From the NCBI GenBank assembly GCA_030063045.1, contig JAQSEB010000173.1, positions 1,023,148 through 1,087,147 on the forward strand: DNA of 64,000 nucleotides. The letters run 5' to 3'. Below are positions 11,667 to 23,063 of this stretch, one piece after another; position 1 is the stretch's first letter; every line of letters begins with the position of its first letter. The position numbers were made by a program, and so were the translations under genes. The notes below the pieces were generated by a model. The model ran no database searches. It had not been told where the DNA came from and saw nothing but the letters and a program-made list of their open reading frames with translations. The DNA comes from Pratylenchus scribneri (taxonomy: Eukaryota > Nematoda > Chromadorea > Rhabditida > Pratylenchidae).

Positions 11667-14600
11667 TTCAGATTAATTTAAAAATATTATTATAATTAAG
11701 TTTATTGTTTATTAAAAATATTATAAAATTTTTCTAAAATAATCGAATTCAATTGAAAATTAAAAATTTAATTTATAATAAATTTTATTAAGGTATATAA
11801 TTATTAAAAATTTTATTCAAGTGAAAAAAATAATAAATAAAAAAATAAATTTTTCTAAAAGTAAATGAGAAAATTAAAAAAATTTTTATTCTGAAAATTT
11901 CATGTTTTAAAAAATTATAAATTTTGAAAAAATTTAAATATATTATTCGAATAGAAATTATTGAAGATAAAGTTAAAAATATTATTTTTATGTGAATAAA
12001 TAAGATCTATTATATATTATATAAATAAAAAGAACAGATATTTCGGCAATCATGGAAATTACCACAATGAAGATATGTCCAGATTCGGACGAATCCGTAA
12101 TTTTGAATAGTAATTTGTAATAGAAAATCTGAATTAAAGATATAGTATACCTATAAAATAACAATTTAAAAAAATTTTAAAAATTATCGAAATAAATTTT
12201 TACATAATTTCAGGTTAGGAATATTTATTCTTAAAAAATAATCAACAACTGCGACATAAATAAATAACGAAAAATTTTATATTCGATTGTATAATTATTT
12301 AATAAAATTATAATTTATATTTTAACAATTTCAAAATCTATATAATTGTATAGCTAATTTTCTTATTGAAAGAATACTTTCGGTGATATCAAACGTCAAA
12401 TATATTGATTGAAATTTGCTATTAATCTTTTAAATAAATCATGATAATTTTAATATTATATATATAAATATAGCAATAAAATTTGCTACAAAAATTCCAA
12501 TTACATATTTTAAAGAATAAAATAAAAATATTTTATAAAAAATTTTTTCATAATTTTTAATATTAAAAATAATATAAATGCATATTCAATAATTTTAAGT
12601 CTAGTTGATTTATATAATAAAAATAAATATCTAGAAAAACATAGATCAAATCTTCTTTTCCTATGCGACTCCGAAGGCCATAAACTATATTAAACTTGCC
12701 CTTTGCCGGGATTCTAAGCGTTAAAAGCGAAAAATAACAAGCTTAAACACTTGTTCCTGGCTTTATTGAGGCGGCTCTGCGATTCATGAAGGAAATGTGT
12801 CCATAGGAATGATGAAGATTGAGGAAGAGAACAATGATTTGTTTGAACAAATCATACAAAAAATGTTCATTACTTAAACAATCCATTTTATATAAATATT
12901 TTGCAAATAAATAAGCTTTAAAAATGTTTAATATGAATTATCTAATAAGAAATGATGCCTCTAATAATATTTATCTTTAAAAGGAAAAAATAAAATAATA
13001 TTTTTCAATTAAAATAAATTTTAATCACAAAAAATTTTAAGTTTTTCATCCTCCTTAATTAGATTTATGTACAAAGTAATTGAGCAATGAATAATCTATT
13101 TTTTGCTTATTAGTCGAGCTTCAAAATTTTATAAATAAATAAATATGAAAAGAATTAAAATACTTTTATATAATTATCGAAAAAAATAATTCTAAATTAT
13201 TTAATACAATTCAAATTATAAGTACTTTTAAAAATTTTATCATCCTTCATTAATATTAAGCAGTCACATCAAAATAAATGCGAAAAATAGAAAAAAAAAG
13301 AAGAATGAATCAAAATGAGAATGAAAGCACCATATGTTATATATATTTTTTAATTTAATTTACCCAATTAAATCAGAAAAAAACGAAATTAAATTATGCA
13401 AAATTAAACTTTTTAAAAATAATATCCAATTAAAATGGAAAATAGTGCAAATAATAGTGTATGGACGGTTAGTCTCAACTCATAAACTATAATCGCAAAG
13501 CGGTATTTTTATTTTCTTAAATAGAATAATTATGAATTTAATTCTATACTTAAAATTAAATAACAATTTTATTTAAAAAAAATTATAAAAATTTGTACAA
13601 GTTTTATAAATGCAATAAATTTATGTACAATTACAAATATAATTTTTAATATTCCCTATTCAAATATTTAATAAAATTTTATTTTTTGTGTTATTACCAA
13701 AAAAATCAAATAATTTTCGATGAAGAAAAGAACTTATATATTCAGAGCAAAGCTACAACTTCGAAAACCTTCGACCAAATCCTTCATACCATCATCATTT
13801 TTGGAACGACTTTCATTCTTTTGAGCTATTAAAAAAGGAATAAATAACATTTTTTATCCAAAAGATAAAATATTACAAAATACGAATTAATTTTTAATTA
13901 TACTTTCTAAAAAATAAATTTTAGAAATTTTCTCGAAATAAAATTATTCAGAATAATCCTGCGTCCCTTTGCCCAATCCCAATGATATATAGTAGCACTA
14001 TTATTGATTTATTAAAAAGGAAAGTTATAATTATTTTTGTGCCTGTGATTAACATCATTGCATGAATAATATTTTAATTCATTTTCATAAAAAATATAAA
14101 AAAATATGAATTATGCAAATAACGTGACAATTAAAAATAATTTTTATACAATCAAAATAAAATAAAAATTATAGAATTGATGCTGGAGTGCAATTCCATA
14201 TAAAATTTAGGTAAAATAAATTAAAAAATTGGAATTTTTTAAGAATAAAAAAATAATAAATGAATTTCAAGTGTAGTTATTTATAGAAGGCAATTCTTCT
14301 AGCGCCATTTATTTAGAAAATAATAATAATTATAGATAATATAATTTAAAATTGAATAAAAAATATATATACATGTAATTTTTATGTAAAAGAGCGTAAA
14401 TAAAAAAAAGAAAAATTAATCTAATCATAAAATATGAATCATTATGAAGATAATCATAGCTATTAATGATAAAATAATGAGGAATAATTTTAAAAATATT
14501 ATTTATTTTAATAAATCAATTATTTTTTAATTTTATTATTTTTATTTAGTTACATATATACATATTTGTTAAGATTATTATTCTAAATAATTAAATAAAA

Positions 14601-14713
14601 TTTAATTTAATGGCTTATAAATTAAAGAATATTTGGGCATCATTACAATACTGGTGATTAAAAATTTTAAAATTACTTTCTTGGCTAAAAATACTCTAAT
14701 TCTTTAAAATTGA
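11667..14713. other. AT-rich DNA with several weak coding-like islands
   Basis: Islands lie at 12040-12120, 12650-12880, 13440-13500, 13740-13830 and 13960-14000. The frame at 12770-12877 is open for 35 codons and includes MKIEEENNDLFEQIIQKM. The 13740-13830 island is open in more than one frame. None matches a known family. Confidence 0.3.
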
Positions 14714-14833
14714 CTATTATATATTGATCAATATCGTCTTGATTTGACGAAGAAATATTTGGGAGATTTTCAACTACTTCACGCAAGTCCAGTCATTATT
14801 TTTTCCCAAGTCGGCGGCGTTAGAATTTTATAG
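14714..14833 (+). CDS. Unassigned exon-like frame of 39 codons
   Basis: The frame includes DLTKKYLGDFQLLHASPVII followed by FSQVGGVRIL and a TAG. The last two thirds lies in a GC-richer island. It has an ordinary protein-like composition but no recognised family and no clear splice donor. Frames of this length arise by chance in this DNA. Confidence 0.2.
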   Translation, partial: LLYIDQYRLDLTKKYLGDFQLLHASPVIIFSQVGGVRIL

Positions 14834-16106
14834 CGATAAAGGTATTATTTAGAAGAAAAAAAAAACTTTTTACTGAAAAAAATATTGACCCATAGTTTGG
14901 GCCAATAAAGTATTTAAGTATATTTATTAATAATATAATAAATTAATTAAAAATTATTTATTATATTTATAGGCAAATCATAAAAATAAATATCAAAAAT
15001 ATTTAAATTACATTGATATCAAAGCATAATATTTATATATTAAAAAGTTAAAAAGCAAATAAATTATGTAATTTTTTTTTCAATTAAATAGCCGATTTTT
15101 ATTTTTATTTTTTTGAAATGTAATCTTTAAATTTTTATAATAAATATTTTAATTATATAACATAACCAATTTTTGTCATCTTTTTTAAATTAATTATACG
15201 AATATGTTTTATCATTATATGAAAACCACAATAATTATCATAAAAAATTTATTTATTATTTTTGAGTCCACATTTTTTTTATGATGCATAGGTAATCACC
15301 CTTTATTTTAAATAAATATAAAATTTTTTAAATTTATCTTAAGTTATAGGATCCATTTCAATTTTTTACTAGATTCTATAATTTTTAATATATTCATCAT
15401 AATGATTACCATCATTATAATATAAATGGATTAGAGCATTATAATTTAATACAAATAGATTAAATCAATGAAAAATCTTTATTTCAAATTTAATTATAAT
15501 TTAATTAAATATTTAAATATTCTCAATAAATTGATGAATCTTTTAAAAAATTATAAATTCGTTTTATTATCTATAAATCAATTAAAAAATCTAAAAGAAA
15601 ATTTTAATTCCATATTTTCAGATTAAAAAATCAAATAATATATGATCATAATCAATTCGCTATTTTTATGAATTATTGAATAAAATTCGTTTTATTGAAA
15701 TTATTAAATAAATTATATTTATGAAAAAAAAGAAAACATAATTTGATTAAAAAAATATAAAATTATTCAAAATATATAATAAATATTAGAATAATATAAT
15801 GTGAAATGATACTGAAATCAAACTATAATTTAATCAGTTCATAACAATGCTTTACTTTTATTTAATTTATTAAATAATTTTAACTTATTTAAATATAAAT
15901 TATTTTAACGATATTAAATTTTTATTAGTTAATACAATGCAAATTTGAAGTAAAAATTTAAACAAAAAATAAGCCCAAAAGGCAATTCCAATTACTTTTA
16001 TTGAATTTATTCTTAATTTTCTAAAGTATAAATAAAAATATTATTAAATGCATTAACTATGATTTATTTAAAATTAAATTTCTATTTAATTATAAAATTT
16101 TATTAA

Positions 16107-16172
16107 TTTGATAAAGTGAAATTCGGCGACGAAATCGCACAAATTCTTGCACAATTTTTGGGCGAAGCTTAG
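16107..16172 (+). CDS. Short frame ending at a splice-donor-like site
   Basis: The peptide DKVKFGDEIAQILAQFLGEA ends at TAG directly followed by gtaatt (TAG|gtaatt), a good donor consensus. A GC-richer island of about 60 bp carries it. If the donor is real the TAG would lie inside the exon, so the fragment would be broken. No family is recognised. Confidence 0.2.
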   Translation, partial: FDKVKFGDEIAQILAQFLGEA

Positions 16173-17403
16173 GTAATTGTGATGAAGAATGCAATAATAG
16201 CCAAACGTGATAAAATAAATTTTGAGCAATCAAATAATAATTTCAACATTTTATCTTGTTTCTTTTATAAACGATTATTTTACAGAATTTTTAAAATGTT
16301 TAATATGTATTTTATTTAATATTTGAAGAAATTTTATATTCTATTATCTATTATCAAATAATGCTACTTTTAAAAAAATCAAAGCAAGACAGGCTCGCAA
16401 AATCAAATTACAGAAGCAAAATAACGCAAAAAATTTAAATCGCCTTTTATTATAATTTAAATTTATTCATGCTCTAGAGAATTAAAACCTGATAAAAAAA
16501 TTAAAATTTGTATAAATAAAGTTAAATATAAATTCTTGAATTATTTTTAACTTGAATAAATATTAATAAAATATTTAATATAAATAGAAATTCTTATTTC
16601 TCTATTGAATTGATTATAAATAAAAAAAAATTTAAAAAAAAAACAATTATTTGAATTACAATAAAATTGTATTTATCAAATGATAATTAAAAAGAATAAA
16701 TTTTACAATAAAATAATTATAATAATGTATTTTAATTAATTCTTATTCATAAAAGTAAATTATTAATAATATATTATTAATTAATTCAATTTTATTGTAA
16801 AAATATAGCGAGAAAATTTTCACAATTAATTTTGTATAAATTTCGTCATGCAATATAAATATTTTATAAAAAAAATAACACGAATCAAAGCTAGGATAAA
16901 TGATATCACTTAAGATTATTTCTGAAATGGTCTTCGCTTTGATATTAAAGTAAAGTTTATGTTCATGGAAGTATCACCAAAGAAATTTTTAAACAAAAAG
17001 AAAGTAAAAATTGTCAAGGATTTTTCTTTTTTATTTTCATTTACTGATGATAAAGGGAAATTCCTTCCTAAATGATTAACAAAAAGTCTATATTATCCAA
17101 GTGTTACATATTTTAGTGAAATTAAAATAATCACGAAAGATTTTAAATTTAATATTAAACTATTCCAAAATATAAAAAAGAGTATTTAATAATTTATTTA
17201 AAAAGATTAAAAATTACATACCAATAAATCTATAATTCTGAAATTGTTTGTCTAAAGATTATGCAGCAACTTAAAGAAAAACAAAAGGAAAGTAATAAGA
17301 AACATAAAGCTGATATTTAAAAGCTGTGATGCTTAAATTGTGTCTATGAACATGTATATATTTAATAAAAAAAAAATAAAAAAATCAATTCCTGAAAAAT
17401 TAG
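16173..17403. other. AT-rich DNA with basic-peptide islands at 16380-16450 and 16880-17040
   Basis: The first island encodes a basic stretch (KKIKARQARKIKLQKQNN) open for about 30 codons. The second is open in two plus frames. There is no family match for either. Confidence 0.3.
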
Positions 17404-17553
17404 CCCAAAGAAAAAATAAAAAAATTATTAAAAATTTGGGTTTTGGTCACAAAGAGTGATGAAGCCCAAGGCCATGAAGCAGACATTGTTTTGGTCAATA
17501 TGACCTATGCTGGAGAAAATGAAATCTTCATAAATTCTTTTTATTTTATATGA
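17404..17553 (+). pseudogene. Fragment of an SF1 (Upf1/Dna2/NFX1-like) helicase around motif V
   Basis: The 49-codon frame contains LVTKSDEAQGHEADIVLVNM then TYAGENEIF. SF1B helicases of the Upf1/Dna2 group carry 'TVD.fQG.E.DiVi.S..R' at this place (motif V, binding nucleic acid and coupling to ATP), and the QGHEADIVLV core fits well. The frame opens after an acceptor-like attag and ends at TGA with no donor-like GT at the expected point. The residue before the core is Ser-Asp where the family has Val-Asp. A Walker A fragment of the same superfamily lies 42 kb downstream (59921), in the wrong order for one gene. Confidence 0.6.
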
Positions 17554-18662
17554 AAAGAGAATAAATTTAAATTAAAATAAAATTGAAGGAAAATTAAATT
17601 TTGTTCTAAAAACAAAATTAAAAATTGGATTCTATCATGTCAAATATTTCTGTGCATTTCTGTCTGTGAATGTTAAATTCATTGTTGATTGAGGCGAAGC
17701 TATATGAGGGATTTGATGTCTTCAACAGGAAAGATGCTCAATTATTGTATAATTTTATTTGAATATAAAATTTTTTTTTATAAATGATAAAATTTAGAAA
17801 AAAAATTATATGTAAACTATTATATCAGAATTTCTACATAATTTATCAAGAAAATAAAATAAAATTATCGATATAGTTATAAAAAAAGTTTATATATTTA
17901 AAATAAAGAATTTTATTAAAAAATTTATTAAATATAAATAAATGAAATTCTTTCAGATTAATTGTCGATAAATTTATTAAAAATATGTATGAAATTATGG
18001 TTGAGATTAAATAATATTTTAAAGAAATTGAAAATATATGAAATAGAAAATAATTTGGAAAATGAATATTTTAAAATTTGTTTTGTATCAAAGTGAAAGT
18101 TCTGATTTTGATAGATAAAAAATTTATATTATATTTCCTCAATTTAATAGAAGAATTAGGCATAATAATTGAGTATAGCAGTATTTATGAAATATTAAAA
18201 AAATTTAGTCCTAATGAATTGGTTGAAATAATTTTTATTTTAAAAATATGACTAAAAAAATTACAAATTTTCGAAATATCTTCCAAGGGAAAATTAGAAC
18301 TCAATGGCAGTATTGTTCTGCTGAGGGAGATTTTGAAAATAAATATAAAAATTTTAAATTATTTTCTAAATAAATTTTTGAAATATTTTTAAATTAAAAA
18401 AAAATTAGCTAATACTGTAAAAAATATAATTAATAATTATTATATAAAATAAATAATGTTATTGATTCATTATTTTTCCAATTGAATAAAAATAATTAAA
18501 AAATTTAACTATTTGAAGAAACGGCATGAATAGGCGCACATTTTTTGGCAAAAAGCTGAGGATGGTTTAATAAAAAAAAATTTAAAATAAAGAAAAATTT
18601 AAATAAATATTTACAAAAAATTTTATTAATAAATTTAAAAATTTAATTATATAATTGATCAT

Positions 18663-19149
18663 ATTATTGATAAAACAACAGGAGATTTTGTGTTTTGATT
18701 GCCATTCTCAAAAATACAAGAGACGAATCATTTGAAATTGACCAATTGCAGGCAACAAGGGTTATTCTTTTAAATTATATTATTTGAAAATAAATTACTG
18801 AAATCTATAATAAAAAATTTAAAATTAAAAATTACATAAAATATTTGGAAAATATTAAGAATTGGTCGAATTTTCATTTTTTGGTGAAATTATAACCGGC
18901 AATAGATATCTTATTAAACTTTTTAATATCTATTCTTCATAATTCTAACATAAATCTTAAACCTAAATCTATAAAGAAAAATAAAATAATTCTAGATCAA
19001 GAAAAATAATAATAATAAAATATTCATACAATTAGGATGCCAATACTTTATATAATGGTGGAGAAGGAAGATGGGGTACTGATGATGAAATTTTTATTAA
19101 AATGTTCACAAAACAAAATTACTTCCAACAGAAAATGATATTTGAAGAG
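18663..19149 (+). pseudogene. Two adjacent annexin exons separated by a GT-AG intron, first exon frameshifted
   Basis: Exon A (about 18663-18760) reads DKTTGDF, then after a frame change VLIAILKNTRDESFEIDQLQ plus ATR. Exon B (19036-19149, exactly 38 codons) reads DANTLYNGGEGRWGTDDEIF and ends MIFEE. These match the annexin sequence 'sDTSGDF..LL.alL...RDE...vD..la..DA..Ly.aGEGrWGTDE..fi.il..r...ql...feey', including the Ca2+-binding GxGTD loop of the next repeat. Intron 18761-19035 (gttatt...aattag) joins the exons in phase with no residue lost. Exon B ends GAG|gtaaaa, a good donor. Between GDF and VLIA about four bases are missing, so exon A is out of frame with itself: a pseudogene or a sequence error. 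Neither upstream nor downstream annexin exons are found within several kb. Confidence 0.85.
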
Positions 19150-20040
19150 GTAAAAAATAAAATAAAATTAGATAGATTTGAAAATATTTATATGCGTTTT
19201 TTTCATTTTTGTAATTTTCTTTTATTGTTTATTTTTTGGGGGCTTTCAACTTTTTAATATATTCAAATAAAAAACTTAAAAATTTCAAAGGCATATTTCT
19301 CAAACTTTGGATTCTTATAAATTATTTCTTGATTAAAAGTTTCAAAAATATATATGAAAGCTTTTCGTAATTCAATCTTCTTTTTGAGCTTAAATAATAC
19401 CACAAAAAAGTCAAGAATTTAATTAAGAATTTTGATCGAAAAATGAAGCTAGAAATATAGTTGTAATATAGTAGTATGGATTTTCAATAATATTGAAAAG
19501 AAAAATTTATAAATAAAATTTTTTTAAATTAATCTATGAGAAAATATGGAATTAAAATGAACTTAATTATATTTATGTCGAATGAAATAAAATTAAAGCA
19601 TTTGTATGAAAATTCATTAAAATTTCTATAGCAAAGAAAATAAATTAAAATTAATCCTATGAGAATTGTAGCCATTGTTGGATGGTGGCACTTAATAAAA
19701 TCAAAATATTTATTTAAGATTTTTTTTAATTATAAATAAAAATAATTATCATGAAACAATACATTAATATAATTTATGATTTAAAAATTAAAATCATCAA
19801 AACGTTATTTATTATAAAATTAAATACAAATTCTCTAAATTTTAATCAAACAAAAAAAGGAAAATCGAGGATATCTATATTTATTTTGAATAAATTTATA
19901 ATTATGTTATATATAATAGTTTATTCAAATCGATTAATCAATGGAAAATATCATTGTCGACGATAAATAAAAATCCGACAGGATGAGCTTTAGCGAATAA
20001 GAATACTATGTATTTTCTAAAACCTAATCATATATGAGAT
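19150..20040. other. AT-rich DNA downstream of the annexin exons
   Basis: I find no continuation of the annexin domain. An island at 19655-19700 and the segment 19965-20040 have higher GC. The latter runs into the Hsp70-like fragment in another frame, with in-frame TGA codons. Confidence 0.35.
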
Positions 20041-20092
20041 GGAGGAATTCCACTTTGATCGAATTTTGGCTCGACACTTCGATAAGATCCTT
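20041..20092 (+). pseudogene. Hsp70-superfamily fragment (GG..FD..L..HF motif), frameshifted
   Basis: GGA GGA, one extra A (20047), then FHFDRILARHFDKIL. Hsp70 and Hsp110/GRP170 proteins carry 'GG..fD..l..Hf' in the nucleotide-binding domain, and the spacing G-G-x-x-F-D-x-x-L-x-x-H-F is exact if the extra A is skipped. The fragment ends CTT|gtaaat, a good donor, so it may once have been an exon end. Upstream residues do not match the family convincingly. The motif is short, so confidence is moderate. Confidence 0.38.
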
Positions 20093-20128
20093 GTAAATAT
20101 TTATATATAAAAAAATTTTTTTTAAATT

Positions 20129-20134
<6 letters not shown>

Positions 20135-20169
<35 letters not shown>
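20135..20169. repeat. (TAA)n microsatellite
   Basis: About eleven uninterrupted TAA units, followed by a degenerate AAT-rich tract to about 20195. Confidence 0.95.
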
Positions 20170-20171
<2 letters not shown>

Positions 20172-20630
20172 ATATTAAATAATAATAATAATTCTATTAT
20201 TAAATATAAATACTAATAATAAATACTAATATTAAATAATTTAAAAATTATAAATTCAAATGAATATTTTTGAAATACTAATTATAAAAATTGGAAAATT
20301 TTTATTGAGGTATTCGTCGCCAAAGTTCAATCTCATGGATATAATTCTTAATAACCTTCATGAAATATGAAGAATTTTGAAGTCCATATAGGCGACTTTT
20401 GAAAAATAACAAAAATCTTCAATATGATTATTAATTAATCTATTTTCATTATTTTCCATTCAGTTAAGATACTCTAGTTAAGAATGAAATTAATTTATAA
20501 TGTGGATGAATTAAAAATTATAATAAATTTATAAATCCTAAAAATAAATATCTATAAAATTTTTAAAAAAATTTGAGTAGGATGGGAAATGACAATGGGC
20601 GATATGATTGATGGTCGATAATAATTTTAG

Positions 20631-20708
20631 AGACATTTTACCCATCGATGCGATCTGACCAAGAAGCATATAATCAACTGCCCAGCTAAGAACCAAGGAT
20701 TAATATAA
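20631..20708 (+). pseudogene. Possible zinc-finger-like exon fragment
   Basis: After an acceptor-like aattttag (ending 20630) the frame reads RHFTHRCDLTKKHIINCPAK followed by NQG and soon TAA. Spacing of H, C, H and C resembles a C2H2/C2HC finger tail (HRCDLTKKHIINC) but one Cys pair is missing from view. The other plus frame is also partly open, so this is a tentative call. Confidence 0.28.
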
Positions 20709-20761
20709 TAATAAAATAAAATATTTGTAATATTATATAATAAATAAATGTGAAAAAATCT

Positions 20762-20848
20762 ACAAACGGATTCTGCCAATTTATATACATCAATCCAAAT
20801 GGAAATTCTCCTACTGGAAGACCAACATTTAATAATTTAATGAAATAA
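20762..20848 (+). pseudogene. Fragment of a class I aminotransferase (AADAT/kynurenine aminotransferase type)
   Basis: The frame reads TNGFCQFIYINPNGNSPTGR then PTFNNLMK and TAA. Fold-type I aminotransferases related to alpha-aminoadipate/kynurenine aminotransferase have 'kfLYtvPNgnNPTG.s.s..rr', the loop whose Asn contacts the PLP ring; FIYINPNGNSPTG matches that core closely. The similarity fades after PTG, and there is no donor GT near the end, so the rest of the enzyme is absent. It lies about 100 bp after the zinc-finger-like piece, which belongs to a different protein type. Confidence 0.55.
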
Positions 20849-22225
20849 AATAAAAAATCAATTTAATTTTAAAAATATAAAATATTTATTAATAAACTAC
20901 GACGAAAATGAAAAAATTGGGATAGGAATTTATATCTAAAAATAATGTAAATTTAAAGGAAGACTGATTAATAAATTTAAATATTAACGAATATCAATTA
21001 AATCCTATTTTTAAAATTTATAGCACAAAAATTTAAGCTAATATTAATTTAAAATATAAATTTTATTTTTAAAAGTATATTTAAAAAAATAAACTATGCA
21101 TTCCGGCCTTCTATGACAATAAGACAAAAAAAAAATTTTCTATAAGTTTTAATAGGGAAAACTAAATAAAAATTATAATCAAAATCTCAATAATTTCAGC
21201 AATTTTTTGATTAAATAATTTGGTATGATATGGGAATAAAAAAAAATAACTTTAAATATAATTTGTATATATAAAGAAGATTGTTTGTTCTTTTTAATTT
21301 CGTTTAAATAATTAATTTAAAAAAAATATTGTGAAAAATAATAAAATAAATAAACAACACTGGAAAATTATAATATTTTAAAAATAAAATATTTTCATTT
21401 TCAATAATAATAACAATATATAATTTTATAAAAATTGAATTGAATTTGTTTGTATTTAAATTCAGAATTTAGCAATTTTTTTATATAAAATAATTTTGAC
21501 TAATTAAAAAATTTCATTTGTTCATAAACAAAAAAAACGTAATGAGAGTATAAAAAGAAATTTTGATATCATTTGAAAAATCTACAAAATTTTCAAATAT
21601 CTAAATATTAGGAAATAATAAAAAAATAAACTAAGAGAATGATATATTTGTAAAAAGAAAATATTGTTTATAATAATTTATTTTCTTCACTTAAAATTCT
21701 TCTCAAAATTTTTATGTTTAAATATAATTGTTAAAAATGGGAAAAAAATTAAATTAATTTAAAATTTAAAATTATATAGTAAAAAAGGCTTAGAATTATC
21801 AGTACAATAAAGGAAAAAATACAATAAAATATATTAAATAATATATTTTAATAAATAATAAAAAAATATATACCCTAACAAAATTTTTCAAAATAATGAG
21901 TATTTTAATTACTAATATCTGCTATTATCAAATATCCGATGAAACGGTGAGAAAATTTGCCTAATTGAAGAATTAATTACATCAAAAAAGCTTTCAATAC
22001 GATGGTGTCATGCCTTCATTACTTTAAATTTTATTTAATTTTTTAATCGATTTTATCACTATTGAAGTAAAAAGCAAAAAAATAATTATTATTTCAATCA
22101 TTTTAATCAATTATATATTAAAAACTAGTCAATTAAACCGACGAAAAATTTAAATTATGAATATCCAGGAATTAAATAGAATTTTTAGACCAAAATCATT
22201 GAATTGTGATAATTAATTATTATTT
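20849..22225. other. AT-rich DNA with weak islands at 21090-21130 and 21900-22020
   Basis: The second island is open on both strands and contains a gtgaga donor-like site after AAACG. Nothing is assignable. Confidence 0.3.
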
Positions 22226-22285
22226 ATTATGAAGAAATACATTATTTAAAAATAATATAAAACAAATTAATTAATATTTTTATAA
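22226..22285. repeat. Dispersed repeat, copy 1 (second copy 29206-29265)
   Basis: About 60 bp beginning attatgaagaaatacatta are nearly identical to 29206-29265 in the same orientation, differing at only a few positions. The shared block includes gaagaaatac and aaattaattaatattttt. Flanks are unrelated. It may be a piece of an otherwise unrecognised mobile element. Confidence 0.8.
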
Positions 22286-22907
22286 TGAAGATGCCAATTA
22301 ATAATTTATTTCTATCTTTATAGATCAATCCTGTTATGTTGGATATCCAACTTCGAATGCTTCTTAATTAGATTAGAATATACTAAAGAATAAATTTTAA
22401 ATAAAATATTAAATAATAGCAATTTATAAAAAATTATTTTACAAAATTTAATAAGAAAAATTTAAATCATAAAATTTATTTTTATAATAAAAATAAATCT
22501 TAAAAATTTGTGCAAAAGAATTTAAAATAAATAAAAAATATTTATGATCAATATGTGTGGATTTGAGGCGATGTAATTTATCATCATAATTGAAAGAAAA
22601 TTTTTGTTATGGTATATAGTCATGGAAATAAGGCTTTTGTGTAAAGATAAAATTAGAAATATAAGCAAAATTCAATTTAATATCAATTAATATTACGAAT
22701 GCACAATTAATATTCTCATCATTTCTTCGAAGACCATCCCTGAGATGAGGTATATAAAAGAAAAAATTTATATTTAAATTTTAAAAATATATTATTTTAT
22801 TTAAAAATGTCATTAATTTTAAAATAAAATTATATTTAAGAAAGAAATTCATAAAAAGAAATACGTCTAAATAAAGGTTTAAAAATATTAACACAAATTG
22901 AAGATAA

Positions 22908-23063
22908 GTAATATTAAATTATCCAAAAACAGAAGATCTTGTCAATGCAATCACAAAAGGATTGGCTGAAGCCACCAAACTAGAAAATCGAGAAAAAAAG
23001 TCCAATAAAATATTATTTTTTAATCGATTAAAAATTTTAATAGAAGTTAACAAATTTTTATAA
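22908..23063 (+). CDS. Unassigned exon-like frame (51 codons)
   Basis: The frame contains PKTEDLVNAITKGLAEATKL then ENREKK before the sequence turns AT-rich. The first half has a balanced amino-acid mix typical of a folded helical protein, unlike chance frames around it. A second short frame (NKVAIHELLEKILPI) lies at about 23150-23215 on the same strand and could be a neighbouring exon. No family is recognised. Confidence 0.3.
   Translation, partial: VILNYPKTEDLVNAITKGLAEATKLENREKKSNKILFFNRLKILIEVNKFL

Noticed and set aside
19751..19966. 71-codon plus-strand frame between the annexin and Hsp70-like pieces
   Set aside because: AT-rich chance frame with no island of raised GC and no domain pattern.
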